Shown here in pieces: positions 18,392-27,295 of a stretch of 64,000 nt of DNA. This stretch comes from Curtobacterium sp. Leaf261 (GTDB lineage: Bacteria; Actinomycetota; Actinomycetes; Actinomycetales; Microbacteriaceae), in NCBI RefSeq assembly GCF_001422205.1, contig NZ_LMMJ01000011.1, positions 51,535 through 115,534 on the forward strand, in the 5' to 3' direction. The translations under genes were made by a program, and so were the position numbers. A model generated the notes under the pieces. That model saw nothing but the letters and a program-made list of their open reading frames with translations, had not been told where the DNA came from and did no database searches. Each line of letters begins with the position of its first letter. Position 1 is the first letter of the stretch.

Positions 18392-19363
18392 ATGACCGAG
18401 CCCGCACGCATCACCACCCCGTTCACCGCCACGTCGACCGCCGAGGACGTGGTGCGCGGCGTCGACCTCCGGGGTGTCCTGGCGGTCGTCACGGGTGCCA
18501 CCTCGGGGCTCGGCGTCGAGACGGCGCGCGTCCTGGCCGCCGCCGGTGCGATGGTGACCCTCGCGGTGCGGAACGTCGGCCTCGGGGAGGACGTCGCGTC
18601 GGCCATCGCCCGGGCACCCGGCACGATCCGACCCCGGGTTGCGCAGCTCGACCTCGCGGACCCGGACTCGGTCGCACGCTTCGTCCGGGACTGGACTGGC
18701 TCGCTGCACCTCCTCGTCGCGAACGCCGGCCTCGTCACGGGCGGGCTCGAACGGACCGCCCGGGGGTGGGAGCTCCAGTTCGCCACGAACCACCTCGGGC
18801 ACCACGCGCTGGCCTCGGGGCTGCACCCGGCCCTGGCGCTCGGAGCATCCGACCGCGACGGTGCCAGGGTCGTCGTCCTCAGCTCGACCGCACACATGCG
18901 TGCGGACGTCGACTTCGGCGACCTGCACTTCGAATGCCGGCCGTACGACCCGCAGATCGCGTACGCGCAGTCGAAGACCGCGAACTCCCTGTTCTCGGTC
19001 GAGGCGTCACGGCGATGGACGGACGAGGGGATCGTGGCGAACACCGTCAACCCCGGCGGGATCGCGACGGGTCTGCAGCGGAACTTCTCAGCGGCGCAGC
19101 GTGCGTCCCTCGACGCGGCCGAGGCCGCGGGTGCGTTCTCGTACAAGACCCTCGAGCAGGGTGCCGCGACGACGCTCGTCGCCGCGGTCCGGCCGGAGTT
19201 CGCCCGGACCGGCGGGCACTACCTCGACGACGGGCAGGAGGCGTACACGGTCGGCAACGACGCGACGCTCGTCGACCATCCGCACGGCGTCAAGGAGTGG
19301 GCGCTCGACCCGGCCGCGGCGGAGCGCCTCTGGGACGTGTCCGACCGCCTCGTCGGTCGCTGA
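18392..19363 (+). CDS. Short-chain dehydrogenase/reductase
   Basis: The product is 323 aa from ATG 18392; no strong ribosome site precedes it. Classical SDR landmarks are the nucleotide loop VVTGATSGLGVE, NAG in LLVANAGLVTG, the catalytic Ser in VVLSSTAHM and Tyr-Lys in YAQSK. An N-terminal extension of about 30 residues and the spacing resemble retinol-dehydrogenase-like bacterial SDRs. The substrate is not predictable. It is monocistronic and converges on the TPP-enzyme gene across a strong bidirectional hairpin. Confidence 0.88.
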   Translation: MTEPARITTPFTATSTAEDVVRGVDLRGVLAVVTGATSGLGVETARVLAAAGAMVTLAVRNVGLGEDVASAIARAPGTIRPRVAQLDLADPDSVARFVRDWTGSLHLLVANAGLVTGGLERTARGWELQFATNHLGHHALASGLHPALALGASDRDGARVVVLSSTAHMRADVDFGDLHFECRPYDPQIAYAQSKTANSLFSVEASRRWTDEGIVANTVNPGGIATGLQRNFSAAQRASLDAAEAAGAFSYKTLEQGAATTLVAAVRPEFARTGGHYLDDGQEAYTVGNDATLVDHPHGVKEWALDPAAAERLWDVSDRLVGR

Positions 19364-19369
19364 CCCAGC

Positions 19370-19436
19370 GTGACCAGCGACGGACTGGAGGGACGGTGCC
19401 AGCTGACACCGTCCCTCCAGTCCGTCATCTGGTCAC
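19370..19436. terminator. Bidirectional terminator, GGACTGGAGG hairpin family
   Basis: A perfect 20-bp stem (GACGGACTGGAGGGACGGTG, 19379-19398; complement 19407-19426; loop of 8) is nested in a second inverted repeat GTGACCAG/CTGGTCAC (19370-19377 and 19429-19436). It fills the gap between two convergent genes. It is the most complete copy of a dispersed hairpin family in the window. Confidence 0.85.
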
Positions 19437-19460
19437 GTCCGTGACCGGCGGTCGCGTCGG

Positions 19461-21299
19461 CTACTTCCGGTCGCCGATGTGCAGCGCGCCCTTGACGCGC
19501 TCGACGCCCTCGGTGGCCATAGCCTTGGCGGAGTCGACGACGACCGACAGCTCCTCCGGGTCGCCCTTCAGGAGCGACTTCGCGGTGTTGATCGCGTACT
19601 CGGCGGTGATGTGCGGCGGGAGCGGCGGGACGTTGCGCGACACGTAGGCGTCGATGACCGTGACGCCGTCGTGGGCGAACGCCGCAGCCACGGCGGCCTC
19701 GACGTCGTCGTCGCTCCGGACGGCGACACCCCGGAACCCGAGGAGCTCCGCGTACCCGGCGTAGTCCATCGTCTCGACGTCCTGCGATCCGTTCCACATC
19801 GGGTTACCGTCCTCGGTCCGCATCTCCCACGAGACCTGGCCGAGGTCGTCGTTGTGCATGATGACCACGACGAGCTGCTTGTTCTCCCACTGGCCCATGT
19901 ACTTCTTGACGGTGATGAGCTCGTTCATCCCGAGCATCTGGAACGCGCCGTCACCGATCGTGCAGACGGCGGGCTTGTCCGGGAACGCGAACTTCGCGGC
20001 GACGGCGTACGGCATCGCCGCGAGCATCGTCGCGAGGCGCCCGGACATGTCGCCGTGCATGCCCCGACGCAGGCGGATGTGGTGGCCGTACCAGTCGGCG
20101 GTGGTCCCGGCGTCGCAGGTCACGGTGACACCCTCGGGCAGGTGGTCGTTCACGGCCTTGATCACCCGGCGGGGGTTCACGCCGTCGCTGTACCCGACCT
20201 CGGCCTGGGCGTCCATCTCGTGCTCCCAGTCGACCATCTCGGCGGCGACCTCCTCCTGCCACTCCCGGTTCGGCGTCCCCTCGGCGCTCTTGTCGCTGAG
20301 CAGGGGCAGCACGGCCTCGAGGGTCGCGCCGACGTCACCCCAGAGGTTCAGTTCCGTCGGGTAGCGGAGGCCGAGCATCTCCGGCCGGATGTCGACCTGG
20401 ATGCCGCGCGCGCTCCCCGTCTTCGGCATGTACTCGCCGTACGGGTAGTTCGTGCCGAGCAGGACGATGGTGTCGCACCGCTGGACCTGGTGGAGGCTCG
20501 GCAGCGACCCGAGGAGTCCGAGCTGCTGGGTGTGGAACGGGACGTCGGAGGGGACGACGTCCTTGCCGCGGAGGGCGGTGATCACGCCCGCGCCGACCTT
20601 CTCCGCCGCCCGGAGCACCAGGTCGGTCGCGCCACGGGCCCCGGCGCCGACGAGGAAGGTGATCTTCTCGCCCGCGTTGATGATGTCCGCCATCTTCCGG
20701 ATCTCGTCGGCGGGCGGGGTGATCGCGAGGCTCGGCGCGACGTCGCTCGAGCGGGAGACCCAGTGCTCGGCGCCCGGCTCCTCCCACGTGAGCGACTGCA
20801 CGTCGTGCGGCAGGATCACGACCGCGGGCTGCTTGCGGAGCATCGCCGTCTTGAACGCGGTGTCGATGACCACCTGGGCCTGGTCGGGGCTGACGATCGT
20901 CTCGGTGTAGCAGGAGACGTCGGCGAACACCCGCTCGAGGTCGGAGACCTGCTGGGTGAACGTGCCGACGGAGGCGAGCCCCTGCTGCCCGAGGATCGCG
21001 ACGACGGGCTGGTTGTCCATCTGGGCGTCGTACAGGCCGTTCAGCATGTGGAAGGCCCCGGGGCTCGACGTCGCGACGCAGACCCCGACCTCGCCGGTGA
21101 ACTTGGCGTGGGCGGTGGCCATGAGGGAGCAGATCTCCTCGTGGGTGGGCCGCACGTACTCGATGCCTGTGCCGTTGCGGTCCGTCTTGCCGAGTGCGCC
21201 GTCGAACGCGCCGATGCCGTCGCCCGGGTAGCCGAAGATGCGGCTGACGCCCCACTTCTGGAGGCGGTGGATGACGAACTCGCTGACGGTCTGGCTCAT
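19461..21299 (-). CDS. TPP-dependent pyruvate oxidase-like enzyme
   Basis: The product is 612 aa. AGGGAGC lies 6 nt before ATG 21299. Three-domain acetolactate synthase/pyruvate oxidase fold: the N-terminal pyrimidine domain (FGYPGDGIGAFDGAL, catalytic Glu in RPTHEEICSLMA), the middle domain (FLVGAGARGATD) and the PP domain with the thiamine motif GDGAFQMLGMNEL ending in MHNDD. Family members decarboxylate pyruvate or related 2-oxo acids. The sequence is closest in style to the PoxB-like 'thiamine pyrophosphate-requiring' proteins common in actinobacteria, whose exact reaction is rarely tested. There is no small regulatory subunit gene, which argues against acetolactate synthase. It diverges from pxpA. 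Confidence 0.88.
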   Translation of the reverse strand: MSQTVSEFVIHRLQKWGVSRIFGYPGDGIGAFDGALGKTDRNGTGIEYVRPTHEEICSLMATAHAKFTGEVGVCVATSSPGAFHMLNGLYDAQMDNQPVVAILGQQGLASVGTFTQQVSDLERVFADVSCYTETIVSPDQAQVVIDTAFKTAMLRKQPAVVILPHDVQSLTWEEPGAEHWVSRSSDVAPSLAITPPADEIRKMADIINAGEKITFLVGAGARGATDLVLRAAEKVGAGVITALRGKDVVPSDVPFHTQQLGLLGSLPSLHQVQRCDTIVLLGTNYPYGEYMPKTGSARGIQVDIRPEMLGLRYPTELNLWGDVGATLEAVLPLLSDKSAEGTPNREWQEEVAAEMVDWEHEMDAQAEVGYSDGVNPRRVIKAVNDHLPEGVTVTCDAGTTADWYGHHIRLRRGMHGDMSGRLATMLAAMPYAVAAKFAFPDKPAVCTIGDGAFQMLGMNELITVKKYMGQWENKQLVVVIMHNDDLGQVSWEMRTEDGNPMWNGSQDVETMDYAGYAELLGFRGVAVRSDDDVEAAVAAAFAHDGVTVIDAYVSRNVPPLPPHITAEYAINTAKSLLKGDPEELSVVVDSAKAMATEGVERVKGALHIGDRK

Positions 21300-21389
21300 G
21301 GGTGCTCCCTGGGTGTGCTGGGTGTGCTGGTGCTGCGGCCGCTCCAGCCTGCTCCCGACGGCGTCCGGGTGTCTCAGCGTGCGGGAACC

Positions 21390-21459
21390 GGTTCTGCCCC
21401 AGGGAGCGTCAACTGGCCGAGGGACTCCCTGGCACAGTTGACGCCCGCTGGCACAGAAC
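21390..21459. repeat. 70-bp dispersed palindrome, family I copy A
   Basis: An imperfect palindrome bounded by GGTTCTG and CAGAAC. Its reverse complement matches copy B (38178-38248) at all but about four positions. It lies between the divergent TPP-enzyme and pxpA genes, so it is not simply a terminator. Confidence 0.9.
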
Positions 21460-21483
21460 GCGTCCGGGCGGCAGGATCGAGGC

Positions 21484-22248
21484 ATGGGTGCTCCGACGAT
21501 CGACCTCAACGCTGACCTCGGCGAGGGGTTCGGCCGATGGACACTCGGCGACGACACCGCGATGCTCGACGTCGTGACGAGCGCGAACGTGGCGTGCGGG
21601 TTCCACGCCGGCGACCCGCTCTCACTCCGGACGGTGCTCACGGCGGCGGCGGAGAGGGGCGTCTCGATCGGCGCACACGTCGCCTACCGCGACCTCGCCG
21701 GGTTCGGCCGCCGGTACGTCGACGCGTCCGTGCCGGAGCTCGTCGCCGACGTCGTCTACCAGATCGGCGCCTTGCAGGCGCTCGCCGCCTCCGCGGGCAG
21801 CACCGTCCGGTACGTCAAGCCACACGGTGCGCTGTACAACGAGATCGCGTCCGGTGGACCCCACGCCGACGCCGTCCTGGAGGCAGTGCTCGCCGTCGAC
21901 CCGTCCCTCCCGTTGGTCGTGCTGGCCGGCTCCGCACTCGCAACGCTGGCCGCCGACGCCGGTCTGACGGTCGTCGCGGAGGCGTTCGCCGACCGGGCGT
22001 ACGACCCCGACGGCTCGCTGGTGTCCCGGCGGCTGCCCGGCGCGGTGCTCGATGACCCGTCGGTGATCGCGGCGCGGGTCGTCGACCTGGTGCAGACGGG
22101 CAGCGTGACGGCGGTGGACGGGTCACGGGTGGCGGTGGCGGCGGCGTCGGTCTGTCTGCACGGCGATTCGCCCGGGGCGGTGGCGTCGGCACGGGCGGTC
22201 CGCGGGGCACTCGAGTCCGCCGGCTGCTCGATCGCGGCGTTCGTCTGA
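21484..22248 (+). CDS. pxpA: 5-oxoprolinase subunit A (LamB/YcsF family)
   Basis: The product is 254 aa, the usual family length. PxpA with PxpB and PxpC cleaves 5-oxoproline (pyroglutamate) to glutamate using ATP. Signatures are [12 protein letters not shown] at the N-terminus, [30 protein letters not shown] and [11 protein letters not shown]. The pxpB-pxpC fusion follows 103 nt downstream, so the complete enzyme is encoded here. Confidence 0.94.
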   Translation: MGAPTIDLNADLGEGFGRWTLGDDTAMLDVVTSANVACGFHAGDPLSLRTVLTAAAERGVSIGAHVAYRDLAGFGRRYVDASVPELVADVVYQIGALQALAASAGSTVRYVKPHGALYNEIASGGPHADAVLEAVLAVDPSLPLVVLAGSALATLAADAGLTVVAEAFADRAYDPDGSLVSRRLPGAVLDDPSVIAARVVDLVQTGSVTAVDGSRVAVAAASVCLHGDSPGAVASARAVRGALESAGCSIAAFV

Positions 22249-22255
22249 TCCCGTC

Positions 22256-22291
22256 GATGCTCCTGATGCTCCTGACGCTCCTGGCGCTCCT
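22256..22291. repeat. 9-bp tandem repeat between pxpA and pxpBC
   Basis: Four units of GATGCTCCT or one-base variants stand directly after the pxpA stop. No other signal is seen in the 103-nt gap, and the following gene lacks a clear ribosome-binding site. Confidence 0.7.
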
Positions 22292-22351
22292 GATGGCCCC
22301 GGTGCTCCCGAAGGCCCGGGCGCTGGCGATGCCGGGTCGTCCTCGTCCTCG

Positions 22352-24085
22352 ATGCCCCCGTCCGTGACGCCGCCGGTGCAGGGACTCCGTCTCCTCCCCG
22401 TCGGGACTGGAGCGGTGCTGGTCGAGGTCGCCGACGGTCCTGCCGCTCTCGCGCTGTTCGACGCCCTGAACGATGCCCTGATCGACGTCCGGCTGAGGGA
22501 GGTCGTCGAGCTCGTCCCCGCGGCCCGTACGGTGCTCGTCCGGTACCGGCCCGGACGAGGGGCCGCAGCACGGATCATCGCGACGATCCGGTCGCTCACC
22601 GTGCGGACCGGCAGTCGTGCAGCCGGCGAGCTCGTCGAGATCCCGGTGGTCTACGACGGTGAGGACCTCGATGAGGTCGCGGCGCTGACCGGGCTGTCCG
22701 CCGCCGAGGTGGTGGCCCGGCACAGCGCCCCGACGTACGACGTCGCGTTCACCGGGTTCGCCCCGGGGTTCGCGTACCTCGCTGGCGGGGACCCGGTGCT
22801 CGAGGTGCCACGTCGACCGACCCCGCGGACGGCGATCCCGGCCGGCGCGGTCGGCATCGCGGGACTGTTCAGCGGTGTCTACCCGCGGCGGAGTCCAGGC
22901 GGGTGGCAGCTCCTCGGCCGGACGGCGACGCCGATGTGGGACCTCGACCGGACCCCGCCCGCGATGCTCCAGCCGGGGATGCGGGTCCGGTTCGTGCCGG
23001 CGGAGGTGTCAGGTCCGACGGGGGTGTCCGAGTCGCGACGTGGTTCGTGCATGACGACACCGACCGACGCCGTGGCGATGCGCGAGGACCGTCGTGATCC
23101 GATTTCACTGGAGGTGCTCGCCGCCGGGGGACTGAGCCTCATCGAGGACCTCGGTCGGCCGGGGCTCGGTGCCCTCGGGGTCTCCGCGTCCGGCGCCCTG
23201 GACCGTGCCGCGTTCCGACGGGCGAACCGGCTCGTCGGTAACGGAGCGGATGCGGCGGCGATCGAGCACGTCGGCGGGGGACTCGAACTCCGGGCGCGTG
23301 GATCCGTCCTCCTCGCCGTGACCGGGGCGTCGGGACGGCTCTGGACGAAGTGGCCGGACGCCGATGACGACCCGCACCGCACCGAGGTGGAGCGTGACCG
23401 GCCGCTCCTGCTCCACGACGGGGAGGTCCTCGTCGTCGGACCGGCCGAGACCGGCGTCGTCACCTATGTCGGCGTGCTCGGCGGGTTCGACGTGCCGCGC
23501 GTGCTCGGCTCCCGGTCCGCGGACGTCCTGTCGGGGCTCGGGCCGGCTCCGTTGCGAGCAGGTTCGGTGCTGCCGGTCGGGAACGCGACCCGGGGAGCGG
23601 TGAGCGGCGCACCGGAACACGGGCCGGGCCTCCCGTCCGGGATCCCGACCGGGACCACGACCGGAGGAAGCGACCACGGAACCGGACCCGGAACCGAGGC
23701 CCCGTCCGGGACCCCAGCCGGACCCGGGACGCGATCCGTCGTGACCGTCGACGTGACGCTCGGCCCGCGTGACGACTGGTTCACGCCGGCGGCGGTCGCC
23801 GCGATGGGGCACACGGTGTGGATCGTCACGCCGCAGTCCAACCGGGTCGGGATGCGACTCGCGGGACCGCCCCTCGAACGCTCGGTCTCGCGGGAGCTGC
23901 CGAGCGAGGCGACGGTGGCCGGCGCGGTGCAGATCCCGGCCGACGGACAGCCCGTGGTGTTCCTTGCGGACCATCCTGTGACGGGCGGCTACCCGGTGAT
24001 CGCGGTGGTGGTGCCGGAGCACCTCGGCAGGGTCGCACAGTGCCCCGCGGGGACGCGCCTTCGCTTCCGGGTCGTGCCGGGCTGA
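22352..24085 (+). CDS. pxpBC: Fused 5-oxoprolinase subunits B and C
   Basis: The product is 577 aa from ATG 22352; the start is uncertain because no good Shine-Dalgarno sequence is visible (GTG 22364 is possible). Residues 10-225 are PxpB/KipI-like (VEIPVVYDGEDLDEVA, FTGFAPGFAYLAG, GSVGIA-type loop AGAVGIAGLFSGVYP). Residues 245-577 are PxpC/KipA-like (GLSLIEDLGRPGLGALGVSASGALD, TYVGVLGGFDVPRVLGSRS, SNRVGMRLAGPPL, AGAVQIPADGQPVV). A Gly/Thr/Pro linker near residue 430-450 is inserted inside the C part. The subunits are separate genes in most bacteria; fusion fixes the 1:1 ratio. Confidence 0.92.
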   Translation: MPPSVTPPVQGLRLLPVGTGAVLVEVADGPAALALFDALNDALIDVRLREVVELVPAARTVLVRYRPGRGAAARIIATIRSLTVRTGSRAAGELVEIPVVYDGEDLDEVAALTGLSAAEVVARHSAPTYDVAFTGFAPGFAYLAGGDPVLEVPRRPTPRTAIPAGAVGIAGLFSGVYPRRSPGGWQLLGRTATPMWDLDRTPPAMLQPGMRVRFVPAEVSGPTGVSESRRGSCMTTPTDAVAMREDRRDPISLEVLAAGGLSLIEDLGRPGLGALGVSASGALDRAAFRRANRLVGNGADAAAIEHVGGGLELRARGSVLLAVTGASGRLWTKWPDADDDPHRTEVERDRPLLLHDGEVLVVGPAETGVVTYVGVLGGFDVPRVLGSRSADVLSGLGPAPLRAGSVLPVGNATRGAVSGAPEHGPGLPSGIPTGTTTGGSDHGTGPGTEAPSGTPAGPGTRSVVTVDVTLGPRDDWFTPAAVAAMGHTVWIVTPQSNRVGMRLAGPPLERSVSRELPSEATVAGAVQIPADGQPVVFLADHPVTGGYPVIAVVVPEHLGRVAQCPAGTRLRFRVVPG

Positions 24086-24097
24086 CAGCCCGGGCTG
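24086..24097. terminator. Palindrome between convergent genes
   Basis: CAGCCCGGGCTG is a perfect 12-bp palindrome directly after the pxpBC stop. GGCGCC repeats near 24130 could extend the structure. It sits between pxpBC and the convergent isomerase gene and may act as a weak bidirectional terminator. Confidence 0.4.
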
Positions 24098-24142
24098 CCC
24101 CTGGGGCATCCGGCATCCGGCCCGCGGCACGGGCGCCAGGCG

Positions 24143-25078
24143 TCAGGCGCCGGCTGTCTCCTCGGCGATCAACGGCCTGAGGGTCCGGTGCGCGATCCGC
24201 AGTCCCTCGAGGATCTTGTCGTCCGTGCCGCCCCACAGCGGGTCCTCGTGCTCGACGGACAGCGTGCCGTCGAACCCGGCCTCGTAGAGCCGATCGACCA
24301 CGTGCGGCCAGTCCACGACGCCGCGACCGGGCACCCGGAAGCGCCACCAGCCCATGTCCCACGGGTCGCCGCCCTTGTCGACGAGCCCGAAGAACCCGTA
24401 CTGGTTGCGCTTCTGCGGGAAGAGCTCGAGGTCCTTGGCCTGCGCGTGCACGATGTGCTCCGCGAACGGCAGGATCGTCTCGAGCGGGTCGATGCCGATC
24501 CAGGTCAGGTGCGAGGGGTCCCAGTTGAGGCCGAACCCGAGTCCGGTGATCCACTCCCAGAGCTCCGGGCTGTAGGCGATGTTGCCCGGGTAGCCGTCGG
24601 GGTGCCAGCCCTCCATCACGCAGTTCTCGATGATGAGCTTGACGTCACGTTCGCCGGCGTAGTCGATGAGTTCGGGGAGGACCCGGTTGCCCTCGGCGAT
24701 GTTCTCCCGGACGGACTTGGAGTTGTCCCGTCCGATGAACGTCCCGACGTAGGGCACGCCGAGCTTCTGCGCCGCGTCGATCGCGTGCTTGAGGTGCGTC
24801 CTCACTTCTTCCCGCTTGGCCAGGTCCTGGTGCAGGTTGTTCTCGTAGTAGGCGAACGCGCTGATGTCGAGCCCGTGCTGCACCATCAGGTCCTGCGTGG
24901 CCTGGGCGTCCTCGTCGGTGAAGGTCGCGACGGGCAGGTGCGATGCCTCGAACTCGCGACCGCCGACCTTCGGCCACACCGCGACCTCGAGCCGCTCGTA
25001 CCCCTGCCCCGCGGCGAACTCCGCGATCCGGCCGAGGTCCCATCCGGGCAGACAGGCGGTCAGCATCCCGAGCTTCAT
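24143..25078 (-). CDS. Sugar phosphate isomerase/epimerase (TIM barrel)
   Basis: The product is 311 aa of the xylose isomerase-like TIM-barrel family (AP endonuclease 2 fold). Likely metal ligands lie in LEVAVWP, LIIENCVMEGWH, FGLNWDPSHLTW and GTLSVEHEDP. No signal peptide. The ATG overlaps the stop of the upstream Gfo/Idh gene (4 nt), so the two are translationally coupled and probably act on the same sugar or keto-sugar. The substrate is not readable from sequence. Confidence 0.86.
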   Translation of the reverse strand: MKLGMLTACLPGWDLGRIAEFAAGQGYERLEVAVWPKVGGREFEASHLPVATFTDEDAQATQDLMVQHGLDISAFAYYENNLHQDLAKREEVRTHLKHAIDAAQKLGVPYVGTFIGRDNSKSVRENIAEGNRVLPELIDYAGERDVKLIIENCVMEGWHPDGYPGNIAYSPELWEWITGLGFGLNWDPSHLTWIGIDPLETILPFAEHIVHAQAKDLELFPQKRNQYGFFGLVDKGGDPWDMGWWRFRVPGRGVVDWPHVVDRLYEAGFDGTLSVEHEDPLWGGTDDKILEGLRIAHRTLRPLIAEETAGA

Positions 25079-26286
25079 GCGATTCCCTTCCAGGGGTTGT
25101 CCGAGCCGGTCGACGCGGCGGCGCTCGCCACGACGGCATCGATGATGCGGGCCGACCGTGCGCCGTCAGCGAAGGTCGGCAGCCCGTCCGGCCAGTCCGC
25201 GGGTGAGGAGCTCCCGCTCCGCACCGCGGCGTAGGTGTCGCCGACGAACGCGGCGAACGCATCGAGGTACCCCTGCGGGTGCCCGGACGGCACGATCGCG
25301 AGACGGCGCTGGTCCGGGGACCCCTGCGACGGGTCGCGGACGACGATCGTCGCACCCGTCTCGGAGCCGAACCACGCGGATTCGGGCTGCTCCTGGTCGA
25401 ACGCCGCGCTCGACCGCGTGCCGTCCACCTCGAACCAGAGTCGGTTCTTGCGGCCGGACGCGACCTGCGAGATCACGACGTTGCCGATGCGGCCGTGCTC
25501 GGTGCGGAAGGTCGCGACGGCGGTGTCCTCGGTCGTGACGTCGGCCTGTGGGACGCCACCCGGCCCTCCCGACAGCGCGTCCGGCGACGGGGCGTCCGGG
25601 ACGGGCGCGCCCGAGAAGGACGGCCCAGCCGCCGCGGGACGCGTCGGGTAGACGATGTCGGTGACCGCGCTGACGGTCGCGAACCGCTCGCCGGTCACGA
25701 ACTCGACGAGGTCGCACCAGTGCGAGCCGATGTCGGCGAACGCACGGGACGCACCGCCCTCGGTCGCGTCGACCCGCCACGAGGACGATCCCTCGTCGAG
25801 CATCCAGTCCTGCAGGTACGAGCCGTGGATCGCGAGGACACGACCGATGTCCCCGGCGGCGATGCGTGCCCGGATCTCGCGGACCATCGGGTGGTAGCGG
25901 TACGCGAACGGGACGGTCGCGACCACCCCGGCCGACTCGGCGGCGGCGACGAGCTCGTCGGCCTGTTCGGCGCTGATCGCCAGCGGCTTCTCGCACACCA
26001 CGTGGATGCCGGCACGGAGGACCGCGAGGGTCTGCGGGTGGTGCTGGTCATTCGGCGTGCACACGTGCACGACGTCCGGACGGTCCGCGATGAGGTCGTC
26101 GATGTCCTTGTAGCCGGTCGGGATCCCGAGCTCGGCCGCGACCTGCGCGGAGCGGGCTGCGTTCCGGCCGAGGATGCCGACGACGGTCGCGCCGGCGGCA
26201 CGAGCCGACCGGACGTGGACGCCGGCGATCATGCCCGTGCCGATGACGGCGACGCGCAGTGGCGCGGTGTTCGTGGTGCTGTTCAT
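25075..26286 (-). CDS. Gfo/Idh/MocA family oxidoreductase
   Basis: The product is 403 aa. The Rossmann motif is VIGTGMIAGVH, the family EKP motif is VCEKPLAIS, and the C-terminal domain holds DIGSHWCDLVEFV with the usual catalytic-region His. A Pro/Ala/Gly insertion (about residues 225-250) is an extra surface loop. Such enzymes oxidise a sugar or inositol hydroxyl with NAD(P). It is the first gene of a two-gene operon with the TIM-barrel isomerase. It diverges from the SDR at 26386 across a palindrome-rich 99-nt region. Confidence 0.88.
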   Translation of the reverse strand: MNSTTNTAPLRVAVIGTGMIAGVHVRSARAAGATVVGILGRNAARSAQVAAELGIPTGYKDIDDLIADRPDVVHVCTPNDQHHPQTLAVLRAGIHVVCEKPLAISAEQADELVAAAESAGVVATVPFAYRYHPMVREIRARIAAGDIGRVLAIHGSYLQDWMLDEGSSSWRVDATEGGASRAFADIGSHWCDLVEFVTGERFATVSAVTDIVYPTRPAAAGPSFSGAPVPDAPSPDALSGGPGGVPQADVTTEDTAVATFRTEHGRIGNVVISQVASGRKNRLWFEVDGTRSSAAFDQEQPESAWFGSETGATIVVRDPSQGSPDQRRLAIVPSGHPQGYLDAFAAFVGDTYAAVRSGSSSPADWPDGLPTFADGARSARIIDAVVASAAASTGSDNPWKGIA

Positions 26287-26310
26287 CGTGCTCCCTGTGG
26301 TGCGAGGCTA

Positions 26311-26350
26311 TTCGGGCCGAACTTCGCCGTTCAAGGACCGAATTCGGTCC
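26311..26350. promoter_or_regulatory. Paired palindromic operators in a divergent promoter
   Basis: TTCGGGCCGAA (26311-26321) and the perfect 16-bp palindrome GGACCGAATTCGGTCC (26335-26350) share CCGAA/TTCGG half sites, with centres 26-27 bp apart. They lie between the divergent Gfo/Idh gene (start 26286) and SDR gene (start 26386). This suggests one repressor controlling both directions; no regulator gene is adjacent. Confidence 0.6.
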
Positions 26351-26385
26351 GATCAGAGCAGAAGTGCCGGCGTACCGTCATGCCC

Positions 26386-27246
26386 ATGAGCGACAACGGT
26401 ATTGCGCGAGGTCAGGGTTCGACGTTTCCTCCAGGGCATGTTGTGGAGAACCGAGCGGCTGTGGACGACGGGCCGACGGGGGACTACCGTCTCGCCGGCC
26501 GAACGGTCGTGGTCACGGGTGCGGGGTCCGGCATCGGGCAGGCGATCGCGCGCGGGTTCATCGGCCAGGGCTGCAACGTCGTGCTCGCCGGCCGACGCGA
26601 GGACGCCTTGGCCGAGACCGCGGAGGGTGCCCCGGCCGACCACGTCATCGCGGTCCCGACCGACGTCTCCGACCGCGAGAGCGTCGCCGACCTCGTGGCG
26701 ATCACCGCGGACCGGTTCGGTGGCATCGACGTCGTCGTGAGCAACGCCGCCGCGTACTCCGGAGGCGAGATCGACGCGCTCGACGACGACGACTACCGCG
26801 CCATGATCGGCACGAACATCGACGGGAGCGTGTTCCTCGTGCAGGAGGCGCTCCCGCACCTCGAGCGGTCGCAGGGGGTCGTGCTCTTCACCACGAGCGC
26901 GTCGGGCGTCCGCGGTGACTGGGGCCAGGCCGTCTACAACGCCACGAAGGGTGCGATGACGATGCTCATGCAGTCGCTCGCGCTCGACCTCGGCGCCAGG
27001 GGCATCAGGGTCAACTCCGTCGCGCCGGCGTTCACCCCGGTGGGTGCGAACATCGAGCGGTTCGCGGACCCCGCTGCGTCCGCGCCGTTCGACAACCGGA
27101 CCGCTCTCGGACGGACCGGGCGGGCCGCCGACATCGCACCCGCCTTCCTGTTCCTGGCGTCGGATGACGCTCGGTACATCACCGGCGTGACGCTCCCGGT
27201 CGACGGCGGCACGACCGCGTCGACGGGCCAGGCGCACATCGGGTGA
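26386..27246 (+). CDS. SDR-family NAD(P)-dependent oxidoreductase
   Basis: The product is 286 aa from ATG 26386 (ATG 26380 adds two residues). Cofactor loop VVTGAGSGIGQA, SNAAAYSGG in place of the usual NAG, catalytic Ser in FTTSASGVRG, Tyr-Lys in YNATKGAM, and the C-terminal signature TLPVDGG. Classical-type SDR. Divergent transcription from a sugar dehydrogenase/isomerase pair with a shared operator suggests a role in the same catabolic route. Confidence 0.88.
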   Translation: MSDNGIARGQGSTFPPGHVVENRAAVDDGPTGDYRLAGRTVVVTGAGSGIGQAIARGFIGQGCNVVLAGRREDALAETAEGAPADHVIAVPTDVSDRESVADLVAITADRFGGIDVVVSNAAAYSGGEIDALDDDDYRAMIGTNIDGSVFLVQEALPHLERSQGVVLFTTSASGVRGDWGQAVYNATKGAMTMLMQSLALDLGARGIRVNSVAPAFTPVGANIERFADPAASAPFDNRTALGRTGRAADIAPAFLFLASDDARYITGVTLPVDGGTTASTGQAHIG

Positions 27247-27269
27247 GGTCGACCGAGCATCGGCTGACG

Positions 27270-27286
27270 GCGACCGCACCGGTCGC
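27270..27286. terminator. Short hairpin between convergent genes
   Basis: GCGACCG (27270-27276) and CGGTCGC (27280-27286) form a 7-bp stem with a 3-nt loop in the 49-nt gap between the SDR gene and the convergent lipoprotein gene. Confidence 0.45.
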
Positions 27287-27295
27287 GGATGACGG

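Noticed and set aside
19461..21299. Acetolactate synthase large subunit
   Set aside because: No small-subunit gene or branched-chain pathway gene adjoins it, and the sequence style is that of the pyruvate-oxidase-like group.
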